A DNA stretch of 64,000 bases from Lepidurus packardi (GCA_023053545.1 JAKZAN010000006.1:8133851-8197850), one strand, 5' to 3'; shown: positions 22,935 to 36,883, numbered from the stretch's first letter. Made by a program: numbers and translations. Notes: a model not told the origin generated them from the sequence alone.

Positions 22935-24330
22935 AATGGCTTGTGCTGCAGCACAAACTGGACGACCAGCTGTATATTGAAAAGGACGCAAATGATAAAA
23001 GCTTTTCGCACAAGTGGTTTAGACATATATTGAACATTCTTATGCCAATTTTATCCTTACGGGGCATATCCTGAGTCACCTTGCCGTCTTGACCAAATCC
23101 TTAACATGTTGGCCTCGATTTCGCGCTGTTGCTGTAGACACCGCGTACTTATCAATGGCAAAGATATCGAGCTGGTAAATTATTATCCGAGGTGAAAAAC
23201 AGGTCTACCAGTGCCCTATACGATTTCCTTATCTGGCAAAGGAGAGCAAAGGAGTTGACGTAAACATATCATGCACTTGGTTTTTAGTACACCGCCTTGT
23301 AATCAAACCAACTTGATGCTCTCGTTCAGAAAGGCAAACTGCTTTTGTGTGGGTTCCAAACTGTCCATGAAAACACTCAAGCTTGGCTATATAAAGAAGT
23401 AAAAGGAACTGTTTCACGCAATTTCCCAAAACGAAGCAGCAATCGGATCGTTCCCTATTACGAACTAAGATAGTGAAGGATGGCATAGACTGAAAGGCTC
23501 GAATGTACTAAACCTGGAAACAATGTTACCCTGAATGACCTATCAGCTGCGAAAATACAACACAGAGTCGCAAATTCTACCTTAAAAGAACGGTTTTACT
23601 GTGCTATAGCTTCCACAAAAATAAAAGGCCCGTCTAAAGTTTCAATATTGAGTCACATTCTTTTCTCAGAAGCAATACTACAGAAAAGGGTAATAGACGC
23701 ACTCCAAAAAGAGTATTAGATGGATGCAGTACAGGCCTTTTCTTTTGAACGATAGAAAAATCGATTTCTTTTATTCTCTTGTCGAGTTTTTCCAATTGTA
23801 CAGATCTTAGCGTAGCAGAAGCAATATGTTTCTAAGCAGACACAAAAATTGGGCATCCCGGTAGCGCTATAGCTATAGCTTATAGGAAAACAGTATACCG
23901 ATATTAGGGTTACACCCATGACACTTCTTGGACGGACGATTGAAGAAAAACGAGGGGATCGCAGTTGGGGCTCTATACGGAATACAAGTTGGACTGAACG
24001 CTTTAAGTACTCTTGGTCGGAGAAATTGGCAAAAAAGCGGAACTTTTAGTAACACTTCTCCAGCTTATCCGCCTGCCCTGTACCACGACCAACTTATTGA
24101 ACTAAAGGCGAGCAAAACGGCAGCTCAACCGGAAAACCGCGAGCAGATGCTTATGGCTGGATAAGATTGAAAATTCGAGACATTCAGTGAATCATTGTGT
24201 GTAGATACTTTTTTCTCTCTGCTAGACGACGGATGTTATCCTGTCAAACTTTGAAATTAAAGTGCCACTGACTATTCTTCTAACTCAGGGTGACAGAAAA
24301 GAACGCCCACGTAACATACGTCTAGTGTAA

Positions 24331-24353
24331 CCCTCCCCCCCCCCCCCTCCCCC
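24331..24353. repeat. Poly-C tract
   Basis: A run of 23 bases, all C except two T, on the plus strand. It is simple sequence, prone to length error, and could form an i-motif or, on the other strand, a G-quadruplex. Confidence 0.9.
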
Positions 24354-27273
24354 GTGAAAAATGAAAGACAGCGTTGTGAGGATTTGCGATTCATGTTTTG
24401 GCGCCGTGCTTTTTAACAAGTACAGAGTCTGTGTAATAGAACATCTCAGCCAAACTCTCACTAAGTGCAAACGTTCTTTTTCTTAGTAATGTTAAAGTTT
24501 TCGTTCTCTTTTTAGTACACATTTAAGGAAGAGTTCTTCGGCAGGCGAAACATATTTTCTCGAAATTTACTTAGCCTTCTTTAAAGTGGAGAGAGAAAAA
24601 AACTATTTTCTTTTGTTATGCTCTAAGGCAGCTGGGTATCGATAACACTGTTAGATTGCAAGGGACAGGAACAAATTCTAATACGGCCAGGCAGCAGCCT
24701 GTTCTGGGCGCTCGCTCATTTATCAACGGAACAACGAGACTGTCGACTGTCGCTTTCGCGTCTCTCGGGCAACCCAAGTGCAAGTCCCCCTACGCATAAA
24801 TTTACGCAGTATGACATTGATACCATTTACTTGCGTTCGGAACCTAAGTGAGCTGCAAAGGGTCCTTGCGCAGAAGGCATTAGCTATATAAAATTATGAC
24901 TTTCACAGACTCGCTAGTTATAGATAACTTTATATTAGCACCACACCCATAAAATAATTCCATTGCAAAAGATGAAAGAGATTGGACGAAGGAGGTGTAA
25001 GTATCGTGGTAACTCTTTTACAGCTAATTTATGGTTAAATTTCTGCAAAGAAATCAAGTTTCGATTCACCCGGTATGGAAAGAAAAACAAAGAAAAAGCC
25101 GGCAAGATCGACAACTAGAGTATTGAACTAGTACATGTTATTGAATACTGGATTTTGTCATGAATTTCCAAATATGTCGCATACACTTAACTAGGGTACG
25201 CTTAATTATAATTAAAGATTGGAACTTATTGTTGTTTGTATGCTTTTTTTCTCACGCGAGCGATATGAAATGCAACAGTGTAGCTTTTAAAAAATAAAAA
25301 CTTACGAGGGTTTAGGGACTCTTGTTCAAAAGACAAACGATAACTGTCGGCAAAAGCTCTATACTTTGAAAAGAATCAAAATTATTGAAGAGAACTGTTC
25401 GACATGGTAGACTGTAAGGGGATGCACTGAGCACTTCGATTCAGATTACTGGAGCTATACTCCATGTACCGGAATACGGGAGCGGGGGCGTCGGCGCCGT
25501 CACAATACTACATCAGAACTACTGTCCACGATCTGATATGTCACCTTGGGGAGCCTGAAAGAAAGGAATAATTCATAGCTGCGATACAAATAAGAGATGT
25601 GTGGTATAACGCTATAGATTTGCTCGTTCAAGGGAGGAAAAACTAAGCGCAAACACATAATTACTGAACCCTTGCTGTGACCAAACGCAACAAACAAGGT
25701 TTCTGAGAGCTTAGCACCGTATGTACCGTAACCATTTCGGGTTATATGGGTCCTTGCTAGATTTAATTTGGGTACACACAAATATCGTCTAATTGGACTC
25801 GGTTAGGCATTGCCGCTCGTCAGTACCTAACCTATAAGTCTTTCACTCCTTTTGTAAAAGCCTATAAGAGACTTAAAAGGCAAGTCGCCGGAAACAGTAA
25901 TTTTCGATTGCAAAATTTGAAACTCGAAAAGAAAAAGATTCGAAAGTTATATGGCTTAGAATCGCATCGTTGGATAAACCTGTTATTGGAATAAAGGCAC
26001 AGAAAAATTGAAAACGATGGGAAAATATACGGATGCCAACCAAAACATTAACACCAGCGCAATTTTAAAATGTTAATGATCATTTCTTTGTGCAAGTCGA
26101 CATGGGAGGTGTTTTTTTTTTTCATTTGGAAACACTTTCGGTTCGGAATTCATTAACGTCTATTGCCAGCTTTTTTATGTTTCACGTTCGTAATGGGACT
26201 CGCGGAGCAAAAACGGGTTTCCAGGTACGGTACTAAATATTCTATATGCCCTGTTGGGTTTACACCTGTTGTCTTCCCGATGTCATTCCACCAGCAAGAA
26301 GGGAATGAGAAGAAATACAACGGAGGCGAACCTTACAACCCATGTGGTGCCATTCTTTGCCCTGTCTACGATCTTGCCTAGAGAAATATAGAGAGTGAGT
26401 AAAACCATACCAGAACATTTCAGAATGGATGGCGGAAGGGAGCAAAATATAAGTAAACACACAAGCTGGATAAGACGACTCCAACTCTGTTCCCTTAAAT
26501 ATGTGTGGTCTTTACAAACCCTGCTCTAATTAGCAATGCTTGGCAAACTCAGACGTTTTACCTCTCAGCTTCCCACGCTTGGAAAGTAACAGTTGATGGT
26601 TAAACTGTACATATACTATACATTTCGAGATAAAAGTTTTGTAAGCCTCCATTTCGATTGATGATACGTTAGCACTAGTATGACGCATTAATTATTTCTG
26701 AGAAAAACAGAAACGATTTTACCCGTAATTACAAGTTCTGCCGTCTTGGGTTGTTTCGCTAAGCTGAAGAGACTTGAGTAATACTCGCCTGACAATAATC
26801 AAGGCAAAAGCTATAAACGGAACCAAGACGAATTGCATTTTTTATAGGCCTTTGGCTAGCTTATTAGCCAACTTCCGAGGGCAAAGTTAGGAGACTCAGT
26901 TATTCGGCCTCAGATTCTTTATATTTTCTTCCGGACTCATTGACAATGCTGTGTTTAGAATGCAAAAGGCGAAACACGTAATAACTATAATACTAAGCCA
27001 CGTCGTATAACACAAACTGCCTTGGGCATTTCTATTTTTAAGTTAAAGCTTTTTCATCGGGAAATCGTCTATATAAAGCACAAAGAAGTACGTCTTTCTC
27101 GCTTCTCATTTTATAACATGCGAAATGCCGGATATCGACGTGCTGACGTTGGTCAAGTGTAAGTTACTGCGTACTAGGCTGGCGTGGATAGAATCTATCC
27201 GGGGAGTCGAGTCATTACAGAAAATCAATGCGCTGAACTTGCATTACATATATTATGTATTATGACGAAGTGT

Positions 27274-29132
27274 CTATGAACCACTTTTAATAATATGTAA
27301 CTTTTCGCGTGCCTTGTTGAAAGCCTGGATAACGTTATGTAAGGTTGGGCTAATTTTGGCTATATTCCATTGTTCCAACGTGGAATCCGATTTCACCATC
27401 GTCTGCTGGAGGTTCGAACTTTGACTGAGAACATGGCAGCTTAAATTAATGGTTCCGCTCGACCGGGCCTTGAAACCAAACCGACTCATTCGACTTTCCT
27501 AATCACCAAAATTTAATTACGGTGTTCAATTACGAAAGACTCTGTTTTTTACCTCGTACGTCGAAGGAATTCCGACATAGGACAGATCGCTCAGCTGGGA
27601 GCCTTTGCCAAGAAAGAAGTTCTCTAATTTACTTCGCAAGGTATCGCCTGAGGGTATCCAGGTGGGAATTTGAAGCTGATGCGAACCAGGAATTAATGGC
27701 AGGAAAGCAAAACCGTAGCCTTGTATAAGACTACGCCACCACCATGTATCCATCGCCATAACTTCAACCAGGATAAGTGGCTGATGAGATCCTAGGCAAA
27801 CGAGGACAATAGACAACGAAAGGAGCGTGACAAACGTACCGTTCTGAACATCCGAGTCTTCGATCTTGACTGTCAAGTCCAACTCAAAGGGTTGCCCAAA
27901 TAGAGCTAGTTCTCCGCCGTGAGTGACAGTAATGACAGACTGTGCCGTAACTCCGGTTAAAGTTTCCGGATCCGCAGAATGCCAACCTATAGCGTATGGC
28001 ACATTAAAGCTCTTGGATACTTTTGGCGGTAGGGAAATACCTGGAGGTAGTTCAACCAAATATCGCAGAAAAAGATTACAGCCCGAAAATCCGGCAGCAG
28101 ATTCAATGCTTCCGTTTACGACATAGCGGTATGTTCCCAATGACGTCGTTTCGAAGAAATTTTTCTTTGTGTCTGCGAATGACGTCACAGGAACAGTCCG
28201 ATTAGGCTTCTAACGAATTAAAGAAGTTTTACTCTTTCTGGTCACCATTGCTTTGACAGCGGTTTACTTGGGATGGATTTTCATGCGGAGGAAGTAACTT
28301 ATATTCATAATTACATCCGTTTACTCTTATGGGATACCACGTTGAAGAAAAGTCGGGTGTCACATAGAGTATTTCTTCTTTATATTCCAGCAAGGCCAAG
28401 ATTACTGCTTTGTCCCTATCAAGCATTGATTAGTATACAACACAATTGAATTAAAATCGATAAAACGATACTCTAGCGTCGCTGCAATATACATCCTGTG
28501 GTCTTGGGGAATTATTCCGGTAGGTTTCCTGTGGTATTCTACTACGTTGAATTTGGGAATAGCTGATGTCCTGTACATACAAAAATACACAGTGCGAACT
28601 CGATAAAAACATCAAACTTAAACATACTTATCTACTGTTTTCTGGTCGACAGCAATGACGCGACCGTGTTTGATGACATTAAGAAGCTCATGCTTGAACG
28701 GAATATCTTCGCCGTCAACTAGAGTGAATACCGTACCATCCAACCTGTATTAATTAAAAATAGCTAGCTTTGTAAATGTAGAAAGACATCACGTAAACCA
28801 GCTGTTTACTTAGTAAGATAAGGAAATTGAATTCATAATTCCATTACTGGCCTTTCATAAACTTGATTTAATTTAATTAATAGATTTGTAGCGAAGGAAA
28901 AATTACTTATCAATCTTTTCTTGCCATCGCAATTCACGTTCAACAATTATAGTGGGGTCGACAAACGCATCGTCATGGTCCGACAAAGCTGTTTCCGACA
29001 ACTTTCGGACTTTGATTCTATGAAATAAAATTAGATACGTTCAGCCAGGATCTTACGATATACGAACCGAAAAATCAATTTTTGTATGGGATTAAAGCAC
29101 TTATAAATACCAATGTGTGGTTCTTCCATCAT
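27274..29132 (-). CDS. MKS1: Meckel syndrome type 1 protein (B9 domain)
   Basis: Model: complement(join(27274..27498,27553..27791,27840..28209,28268..28415,28472..28570,28628..28744,28907..29017,29068..29132)), 457 aa (human 559). MKS1 is a B9-domain subunit of the transition-zone gate at the base of cilia, acting with B9D1 and B9D2. The N terminus MMEEPHIGIYKCFNPIQKLI is read as parallel to human GEAVYRSRDPVRNLRLRV, followed by ELRWQEKID (human IGWQEKLF), LEYKEEILYVTPDF, and the B9 domain at about 205-383: YVVNGSIESAAGFSGCNLFL, LVEVMAMDTWWWRS, GYGFAFLPLIPGSHQL and LSDLSYVGIPS. The C-terminal exon begins ESRMSRFGFKARSSGT (human LSRFGLRTETTGT). The first exon donor (GTTCGT) is weak; that exon is the least certain. 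Intron 27792-27839 is 48 bases and stop-free. The presence of MKS1 implies that the organism builds cilia, at least in sensory neurons or sperm. Confidence 0.92.
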
Positions 29133-29867
29133 CAGACTTTGATTCCTAGTGAGGCTTTTCAAAACGAATCGCCATAGTAACGTGTCCACCACAGAAGGGC
29201 CACCGAAGTCCGGACGCAGGCGCAACGAATATTTGTTCTTTACGAAATCCGATGTCGCCGGAAAGATATGCCATCTACGACATGTGTCCAAAGACTCCTT
29301 TCTTGTCGAGACCTGAGAAGTTAGCTCGCTTCTTAATTTTGTTTCTTAAACCAATACAAATATCTTAAAAAATATTTTTTTTTCAGTGCAAAGATTTCGT
29401 TAGTAAAGTTTCAATCGTTCGGTTTATAGTGATCCATAAATCATAGGAGCACTAACTAGATGGAATGAAGAAGTGTGCATGTATTAGGAAGCGAATGTGC
29501 ATATACGATACGGTTTCAATAAGGGGACAGGGACGTATATTAGAACAAAGAAATCCGTGGTATGACGAATTCTTGAAAATAATCGTGAAATATTCATTGC
29601 TGAAATGTTTTTATTAAATTTTATTGAGATATAGTCTAGTGTCAAGTCAATGTTTTTATAGATACAATACGATAGATAGTCATTCGTATATTAGGTAAAT
29701 TATGCCGTCATTTCCGAAAATTCAAAAAATTAGATTCTTAAATACCGTCAGTAGATGGCGGAAAATCCTTGTCGAACCGCTTTGTTTATATATATTCCTC
29801 TGTGATTTATTCACGTGCTCTTTGCAGTGCTCATGGTTTCCGGAGTTTAATTTCGTGTATTTGAAAA
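29133..29867. promoter_or_regulatory. Head-to-head promoter region MKS1 / MARS2
   Basis: The two start codons diverge across 735 bases, so this stretch should hold both transcription starts. Part of it (29133-29310) remains open in the MKS1 frame as far as a possible acceptor, so a longer MKS1 N terminus cannot be excluded. No TATA box at a convincing position was seen. Confidence 0.5.
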
Positions 29868-32100
29868 ATGATACCTTTCAATCGCTTCATCAGAATATTG
29901 CAAGTGAGTCAGATAATAAAACGGGCAAGAACACAAACGAATTGGCGTTCCGTGTGCAGCACTACAGCGACTCAAAACTCTGATACCTCTTTCATTATCA
30001 CCACACCAATTTTCTATGTGAATGCTGGTAAAGTAATGCAAGCGAACATGCTATTGCTTCATTTAATTATTGTGCTTGTGTCTTATTCAAAGCTCCTCAT
30101 ATTGGCCATGTTTACAGCGCTGTTTTAGCTGACGCAGGTTGCAGATTCCAGCGTTTGAAAAATCATTCTGTATTATTTTCAACAGGTATGTAAAAAATAG
30201 GAAACACGAAGTAGAGAACGTTCTCTGCTTTATAGGTGCCGTGGTATGTGTGGAGTATTGTTAAATTTCTAAGGGTTTTTTTACTAGGTACGGACGAGCA
30301 CGGGTTAAAAATTCAGAAAGCTGCCGAGCTTAAGTTGCAAGATGCGGCGTCTTACTGCTCCAACGTGTCTTCCCTATTCAGAAAAGTTTTAAGCGATCAT
30401 GACGTCAGTTTCTCGGATTTTATCCGTACGACAGAACTTAGACACGTTGTTGCTGTTAAAAGTTTCTGGGTGAGTCTTTTTAGACAAAAAAGGCGTCGTT
30501 TACTCAGTTGTGATTAAATAGGACCGGTTAGTAGAAAACAGGCATGTTTATATGGGGCATTATGAAGGCTGGTATTGCACATCAGACGAAACGTTCTTGT
30601 CCGAGTCCCAGACAAAAGTCATTGCAAGCCCTGACAAACCTGAAAAAAGAATCTCATTAGAATCCGGACACCCAGTTGAGTGGTCTTCGGAAACCAACTA
30701 CATGTTCAGATTAAGCCGATTTCAAGATGATTTACTCTACTGGCTGAAAGACGGTAACACATCGTCTATTTCCCTTCATTTGAAACCCTTGGATTTCCTT
30801 TCACGCTTGCCACAGAATCCGTTGTACGTCCATCCAAGTTTTATCATATTCTAAAAGCATGGGTGGAAGAGGGGTTAGACGATTTGTCTGTTTCGAGGCC
30901 CAGGTCCAGATTAAACTGGGGCATCCCTGTTCCTAATGATGGTAGTCATACGATCTACGTATGGGTTGATGCATTGGTTAATTACTTAACCGTCGCTGGC
31001 TATCCTGGTCCCCTAAAGCGCTGGCCACCTGATGCCCAAGTCATTGGCAAAGATATCCTCAAGTATAAATCCTTCCCCGAAAGCTTGGTTTATTGCTAAT
31101 CCACCACTTGATTGCAATAGATTTCATGGGATTTACTGGCCTGCGTTGCTAATAGCAGCGGGCTTGGAACCGCCTCGTTCTTTGTTGTGTCACTCGCACT
31201 GGACAGTAGATGGACAGAAAATGTCAAAGTCGTTAGGCAATGTTGTTGATCCGAGCGTTGTAGAAGCTCAAGTAACGTCGTCTGGACTCCGGTATTTTTT
31301 GCTACAGCAGGGAGTACCGGGTTCGGACGGAAGTAAGTCATTTGTCTAGGTAGAATCATAGAAAGAGGCTAAAAAAAATAAAAAAAAAAAAAAAAAACAC
31401 GTCCCCGCCCCCAGATTTCAGCTTCCAGAAGATGGTCCGAGTTTTGAATTCTGAGCTAGCGGATACATTGGGTAATTTGCTTCAGAGGTGCACCGCGCGA
31501 GCGCTAAACGCAAAGCAGTGCTTCCCCCCCGTGAGCGAAGAGTCCTTTTCACAATGCGGTGAAGTAGGTGAAGGATTATTAAGTGCCTTAAAGAGCCTAC
31601 CAGGTATACCCGAAATCCATTCCCTAGGGAGTTTTTACGAGTTCTCAATTCAAGACAGATTCTGTTGAGAGAAAGTATGCGGATTGGAACTTTTATAAAG
31701 GCTTAGAAGAAATCATGGCGGTTTTGAGAACAACCAACTTGCTTGTTCAGACCATGAAACCGTGGGAGTTGCGCAAAATTCCTGCACAGGAAACAATATT
31801 ACATGCTGTCCTAGGCGTAACCCTAGAAACATTACGAATTTCGGGAATCTTATTACAGCCTGTTATACCAAGTCTAACGTCCAAACTGCTAGGTATTCAA
31901 CTTTGTACTTGTTATTGCACTGGTAAATAGTGTGCAATTTTTTGCTAGATAAATTGGGCGTTGATCCATCAAGACGTTTGTGGCGAGATTCACAAATCAA
32001 GCTTTGCCACAATAATGAATTGAGCCAAACGCCTCCCACAGCTCTAAGTCCAGAAAGCGCCATTTTCTTTTCAAGGATCCATGTAAGTAATTTCTCGTGA
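29868..32100 (+). CDS. MARS2: Methionyl-tRNA synthetase, mitochondrial
   Basis: Model: join(29868..30027,30093..30185,30288..30469,30522..30753,30816..31062,31121..31332,31415..31603,31659..31892,31949..32100), 566 aa (human MARS2 593). It charges mitochondrial tRNA-Met. The first ~40 residues are Arg/Ser/Thr-rich without acidic residues ([12 protein letters not shown]...[11 protein letters not shown]), as expected of a mitochondrial presequence. The class I signature [14 protein letters not shown] is at about 54-67, [12 protein letters not shown] follows, then [40 protein letters not shown], and the KMSKS loop [14 protein letters not shown] (Lys338-Ser342). The anticodon-binding helical domain includes [17 protein letters not shown] and MKPWELRK. 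There is no C-terminal tRNA-binding extension, which separates it from the cytosolic enzyme. The last exon reads to TGA at 32098-32100; a splice at its GTAAGT (32083) is possible. Confidence 0.95.
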
Positions 32101-35100
32101 ACTTGTGTCGCTAGCGGCACGGAAATAGTCATATGCATGACTCCTTAATTTAGCTCTGTTATCGCTTCGTTATAGTCATATTGTTAGGACGAGCCGGTCC
32201 TTTTTGGGGTACATTTTATAGACGCTGGGCGGTTCTTGCTTACCCCGGGCATATTTAGGCAGTCTTCGGTAAATAAGCTCAAAGAATTCTATAACAGTAA
32301 GGTTTCGGTTTTTGTATGTTGATTTGGGAAAGCAAACCCAAACTTGGATACTTCCAAATGCGATTGTTGTACGACGACGAGGTCTTTTCTTGAATGTGGG
32401 CTGTGGGGATTGTGAGCTGCGCTCGAACCCAAATATGGAATGCGATAGTTCTCTGGAGACGTAGGCGAAGGCACGTGACGGACAGGCCGGTGGATTTGTT
32501 TGTTAGGCAAATTAAGGGCACACGGAGAGATAGAAAAGGGTGCATGTCTATATTACGAGAATTACAGGAAAGCTAAAAGAGGCCTTGTCAATGCTGTTGA
32601 AAAAGAAAAGTAAGGGACTTTTTTTTATGTAGGGCTTCTCTCGCATGTGTTTCATATATGCCATTGGGGAAATTTAACAACCTTATAACTTGCGGGTCTA
32701 TTCGATCCTGGATTTTAGGTGGAAGTGAAGAAGGGGAAAATTTTGATGTAACTCACGTCGTCGCGTAAAAAGCGTTTCTCGTCCCATTGATTCTAATATG
32801 AAAGGGTGTTTTAAAGGTTTGTTTATTGTTTCCCCTGGGGACAACCTTTGGCTGAACCAATCGAGAATAGTAGGAGCATTCCGTTTAGCCACGATGCCAC
32901 TATCACGCCCGGCGCAGCTGCTGCCCTGCCTGGCCCCTTCACTAAATCTTAAGCAAGATTGTCCACCTCGCCAAACATTTCCCAGCCACCCACACCCCAT
33001 TTTTGTCAATTTAGCTTCAGCTTTGGCCTGTAGCTCCAGTATTCTTTCATGAAATTGGACTGTATTGTGTAAAGGTTAGCGAGAAGGGGTCTGGGCGATT
33101 ATGGGTGAGATGAGCTGAGCTGTGTAGCTTGACGGACGTTAAACTAAGCGAAGGGACAAACGAGAAAAGAAAAATTACCAGGGAAAGCATTATCAGACCA
33201 ACCCCATGTGGCACTGCTGAGGACACGAGCTTGTAATTCATGCTAGAACAAGTGACAATCTTGAAGCGACGCGGGTCTTGTCGTATTTTTTTTTTCGCTT
33301 GTTTCTCTTCCGCCGAGCAGTAATAAAGCTCAAGGCGAGAAAAGCCGATTTCCACGTTTTCAGGTCTCGCTAATCGAAAAGTTTTTCGGGAATAAAGGGA
33401 TTCAGCTTTTCGACTCTAATTGGATGGCGTTTTGTGAAGGAAAGTGCAAGAAACATGCATGGATATTAGAGATTAGCTAAATGTGTGCATCACTAACGAG
33501 ATTGTTGGAATTGCATATGCAGGGAGCTGAAGCCGGAACTGGTGAAACTGCTCCTAGACCCTCAGCATGAAGCGGCTGGATTTCCTCGAAATTGCGTCAG
33601 AACAAGCGGTATCACCCTATGTGCGACTCGGGAGTTGACTAATTCTGCTGCCCTTGGAATGACGGAAATGCCATTGTTACCATAAAAAGTCAGTTTATCT
33701 CTGCGGAACTTTGTATAATAGTAAGAAGAAGACGAAGAGATGGACAGTGGCATATAAACCGAGCGACTGCGCATATGGCAAGGAGATTCAATCATGCAAA
33801 GGGACGATTGGTTAGGCTACTGAAGCGCTTAGGAAAAGGAGTTACGAAAAGACGTTCGGAGCGTTCAACTCTACGCAACAAGAAGTCCTCAACAGGCACA
33901 AAAGACAACCCTGGGTCAAACCTGTGCACTTGCCAGTGTGTCCCGACCAGCCTGTTCCTGCTGGAGGTTATTTTGTTTTGGGTCCGTCACCAGTCCAGAA
34001 GCTGTACAGTTTCGGTATTGGCAACCCATTACGCGTTCCTTTGTTTGTTAGCCGGTCCCCAAATATACAAACCTAAGCTCAAGCTTTTTAACCGAAGAGT
34101 TGCTTTGTTTTTTCTTAAAAGCCCGATCGTTTTCAGTGTAAATCCTGCAACCACCTGGCTTGAAATAGTTGAGCACTGAAAGTAAAGGTAAGTCAATTGT
34201 ATCCGTTCCAAAATGCGTTTAAAGTCAATTTTAAAGAGCCTACGGAAGCTAAATTCCAGTAAAAAAAATTGTATGCAACATTTCTAATAAGTATTTTAAT
34301 TATCCCATGCCAACTCTGTAACATAATAATTGCATCTCGTTTTTGTCGCTTCGTCAAAGTAAACGCGAACGGCCTGAATAATAATAAAAAAATAACTGGA
34401 AGAATCTAAGTCGCTCAAGTTAATTTCATCCTAATTCGCTTAAGCTCTTTGTCACTTTTAGACAAATTAGAGTAGTCGGTGTAGGTGCTAAGCACCCTCA
34501 TTAAGTGTAAATCCTAACCAAGCAATCACATAGGTTTACCCTAGCCTAGGCGTTTTTCAAAGGAGTCGGAGAGAATACATCCTCTTAGCGCGTCGCGGCG
34601 ACAGTAATGTAAAGGTGTTTACGCGGTAGCGCGCTTTAATGTTTGCCCGCTCGCGCCGTAAAATTGGCACCATTAATTGTGTGGATGCTTTCATCGTGTT
34701 TGTCAGTCTGGGAAACAATAACCTCGACGTTCCCCTTGCAGTTTTACACATGTTTATCGGTTACTAGAGCTTCTTGTAGCTAATTGCAGTCTTGGTTATA
34801 AGCCGCATGAAATTGCCAGGAACATTGAAAGCATATTTTATTCTTTCATTTACCGGTTGTCATTCGGGACAGTTAAGTCTCCGAAAAAAAGATAAATAAT
34901 TTAAGATTCAAGAGGGAATTCCTGGTTTATAGAAATACCCTGAATGAGTGATTCGTTAACTTACTCAGCAGGAGTCTCTCCCACATTCAGCAAGCTCTCT
35001 CTCTATATATATATAAATGTATCGCAGTCACACTTATGTCCAGTCAACCCAAACTATTACTGCCCTTGCCCCGACCCATTATGGATTTCGGATAACATAA

Positions 35101-36883
35101 CATGGCTTCTTCATCCCACGGTTCCTACATATAAGTTCGGGCTTTTTCTGCCCCTCTGCTGCCTTTTACTAATAAAAGAAAAAGAAGTCAGTCTCGTATT
35201 CGCGGATAGATTAGGATTTCTGTCTTGCTTGTTATAGTGCTATTCCGAGTAAGAATGTAGGAAGAAATAGCAAAGGAAAGGTTGTATTCGTCAGTTTGCT
35301 TTTTGTTCGTTCTTCTTGCTCTGTCTTTAACAGTAAGATTCTGGGGTTGCTTGAAATGAAATTGGCGAGTAAAACAGTCATTCTTTTAACATAGGCACAC
35401 AAATCCAAACTATACCGATACAGCGGAAAAGGTCAGTTAATGTTTTTGAGTCGATTCTGCTTTCCGGCTCCCGTCTGTCCGTTCTGGGCAAAATCCCAGT
35501 CATTAACGTCGTGGTAATGAAGAAAGGGGCACAAGTATAGGATCCTAGGAAGATAAACCCTTGATCCTCAGGGAAGCTGTGACAATAAGACACGCTTCCC
35601 AATGAATAAACAAAATCTTCAGCCCTCATCTGCTACATAAGTCGCATTTTTTGCCGCAAGTGAATGCTTTTTTCCTAAACTTTCCAAACTTCCCAAGACC
35701 TGGGGTGTCGTTTTCTTTGTCTTGACTAGCTGCTTAGTTGCCGTTTTATTTGGAAAGACAAGTAAATTTAACGAACTAGCATGTGCAGTAACTTCGACTA
35801 GGCGTTTCTAAGCTCCTTCGCTTTCTAGCACTTCTTGTATTTTGTTCTTTTCATAAAAATGGCATATAATATGGAATATGGTGGCAGTGTAGCTGGTGAC
35901 GAGGACATTCATTTCTTTCGAAATTTAAACAGCATTACTTACAATTATGGAAAGACTTTTGAATTAAAAGTTCATTTTTATTAAAATGATTTATTAAGTA
36001 CTACATATTTTATTAAAAATATATTCAAGAGCAATTTAATGCAAGAAATAATATTTCTGTCTTGTTATAACACTAACCACACTGGTAATAAACAATAAAA
36101 GTTGGGGGTAAAAACGCGTGGTTAAGCTACGCTGTGCTAAAAGCCGTTTTTTTATCACCCTCTGTCTTTCAAGGGCGATTTCAAAGGTGAAGCTAACTAT
36201 AACGGTTCATAAGTGCAAATTTCGAAATCTTGGAATGCCTGAGTTCAGCGGCACTGTGCAAATTAAAAGAGGCTAATACCCAAGCAGTCGTGTGCTTTAA
36301 AGTCCAAGCTTCTCGCGAGTGTTGTACAGTACTTGTGATTAATACACCAAAGGGGATTGTCTGTTTTGCCTCTTGCTTCGTCAAGAGAACCTGATGAATC
36401 TAACGTGCGTAGGATAAATCTCTCTGGCGCGGGTATAGTGAGGTATTTGTCTTTACTTTTCTTATTTGCTCTTGATTAACGCGTCGTTAGCTTCCGGTTC
36501 TGTTAATAATCGCTATTAATTGATTGCTATTGATACTCGAATCCCGTAAAAAATTCCACACCTGTTGAATCCCTCCTGACTTTTTTTCTCCTACTCCCTT
36601 GCCACTGGTAACACTCCCGTGCCAGGAATCTACAAAGAAGGATCAACCAAAGTGCACAAATAAAAGATTGGAAAGGGCTGTAGAAGTCAAAAGTGTGGCC
36701 AAAAAATTCAAAATCGAACCTTGATATGTACTTTGCATAATAGAAAGAATTCGAATCTCTTGTCGGTGCTGGTTAGTCTTGCTACGCCACGAACTTTTTA
36801 TGAGTGACAGCTACTTGTAACGAAACTGTCTTGTACTTTCCAGAACGGGTCCAATTTGAGTGGGGAAAGGTTGACTCTCCGTC
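32101..36883. other. Gene-poor region upstream of histidine decarboxylase
   Basis: About 4.8 kb. It contains the MARS2 3' UTR and the upstream region of HDC, presumably with regulatory DNA. Two overlapping open stretches without an ATG-led product are described as a finding (33497-33685 and 33816-34076). There is a CT/AT microsatellite near 34978-35004. I recognise no conserved protein or RNA here. Confidence 0.45.

Larger units (their letters stand above)
21622..27273. other. Gene-poor region upstream of the tachykinin receptor
   Basis: About 5.6 kb without a recognisable gene. It should include the receptor promoter and any 5' non-coding exons, and the 3' UTR of MKS1 at the right end. Contents seen: a 42-base palindrome at 22893-22934, a C-rich tract at 24331-24353, and many short frames (under 100 codons) with no domain. 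Confidence 0.5.

Noticed and set aside
27526..28188. Single 220-codon MKS1 frame read straight through
   Set aside because: It includes a 48-base GT-AG intron; the hydrophobic insert is absent from the human protein, so two exons are called instead.
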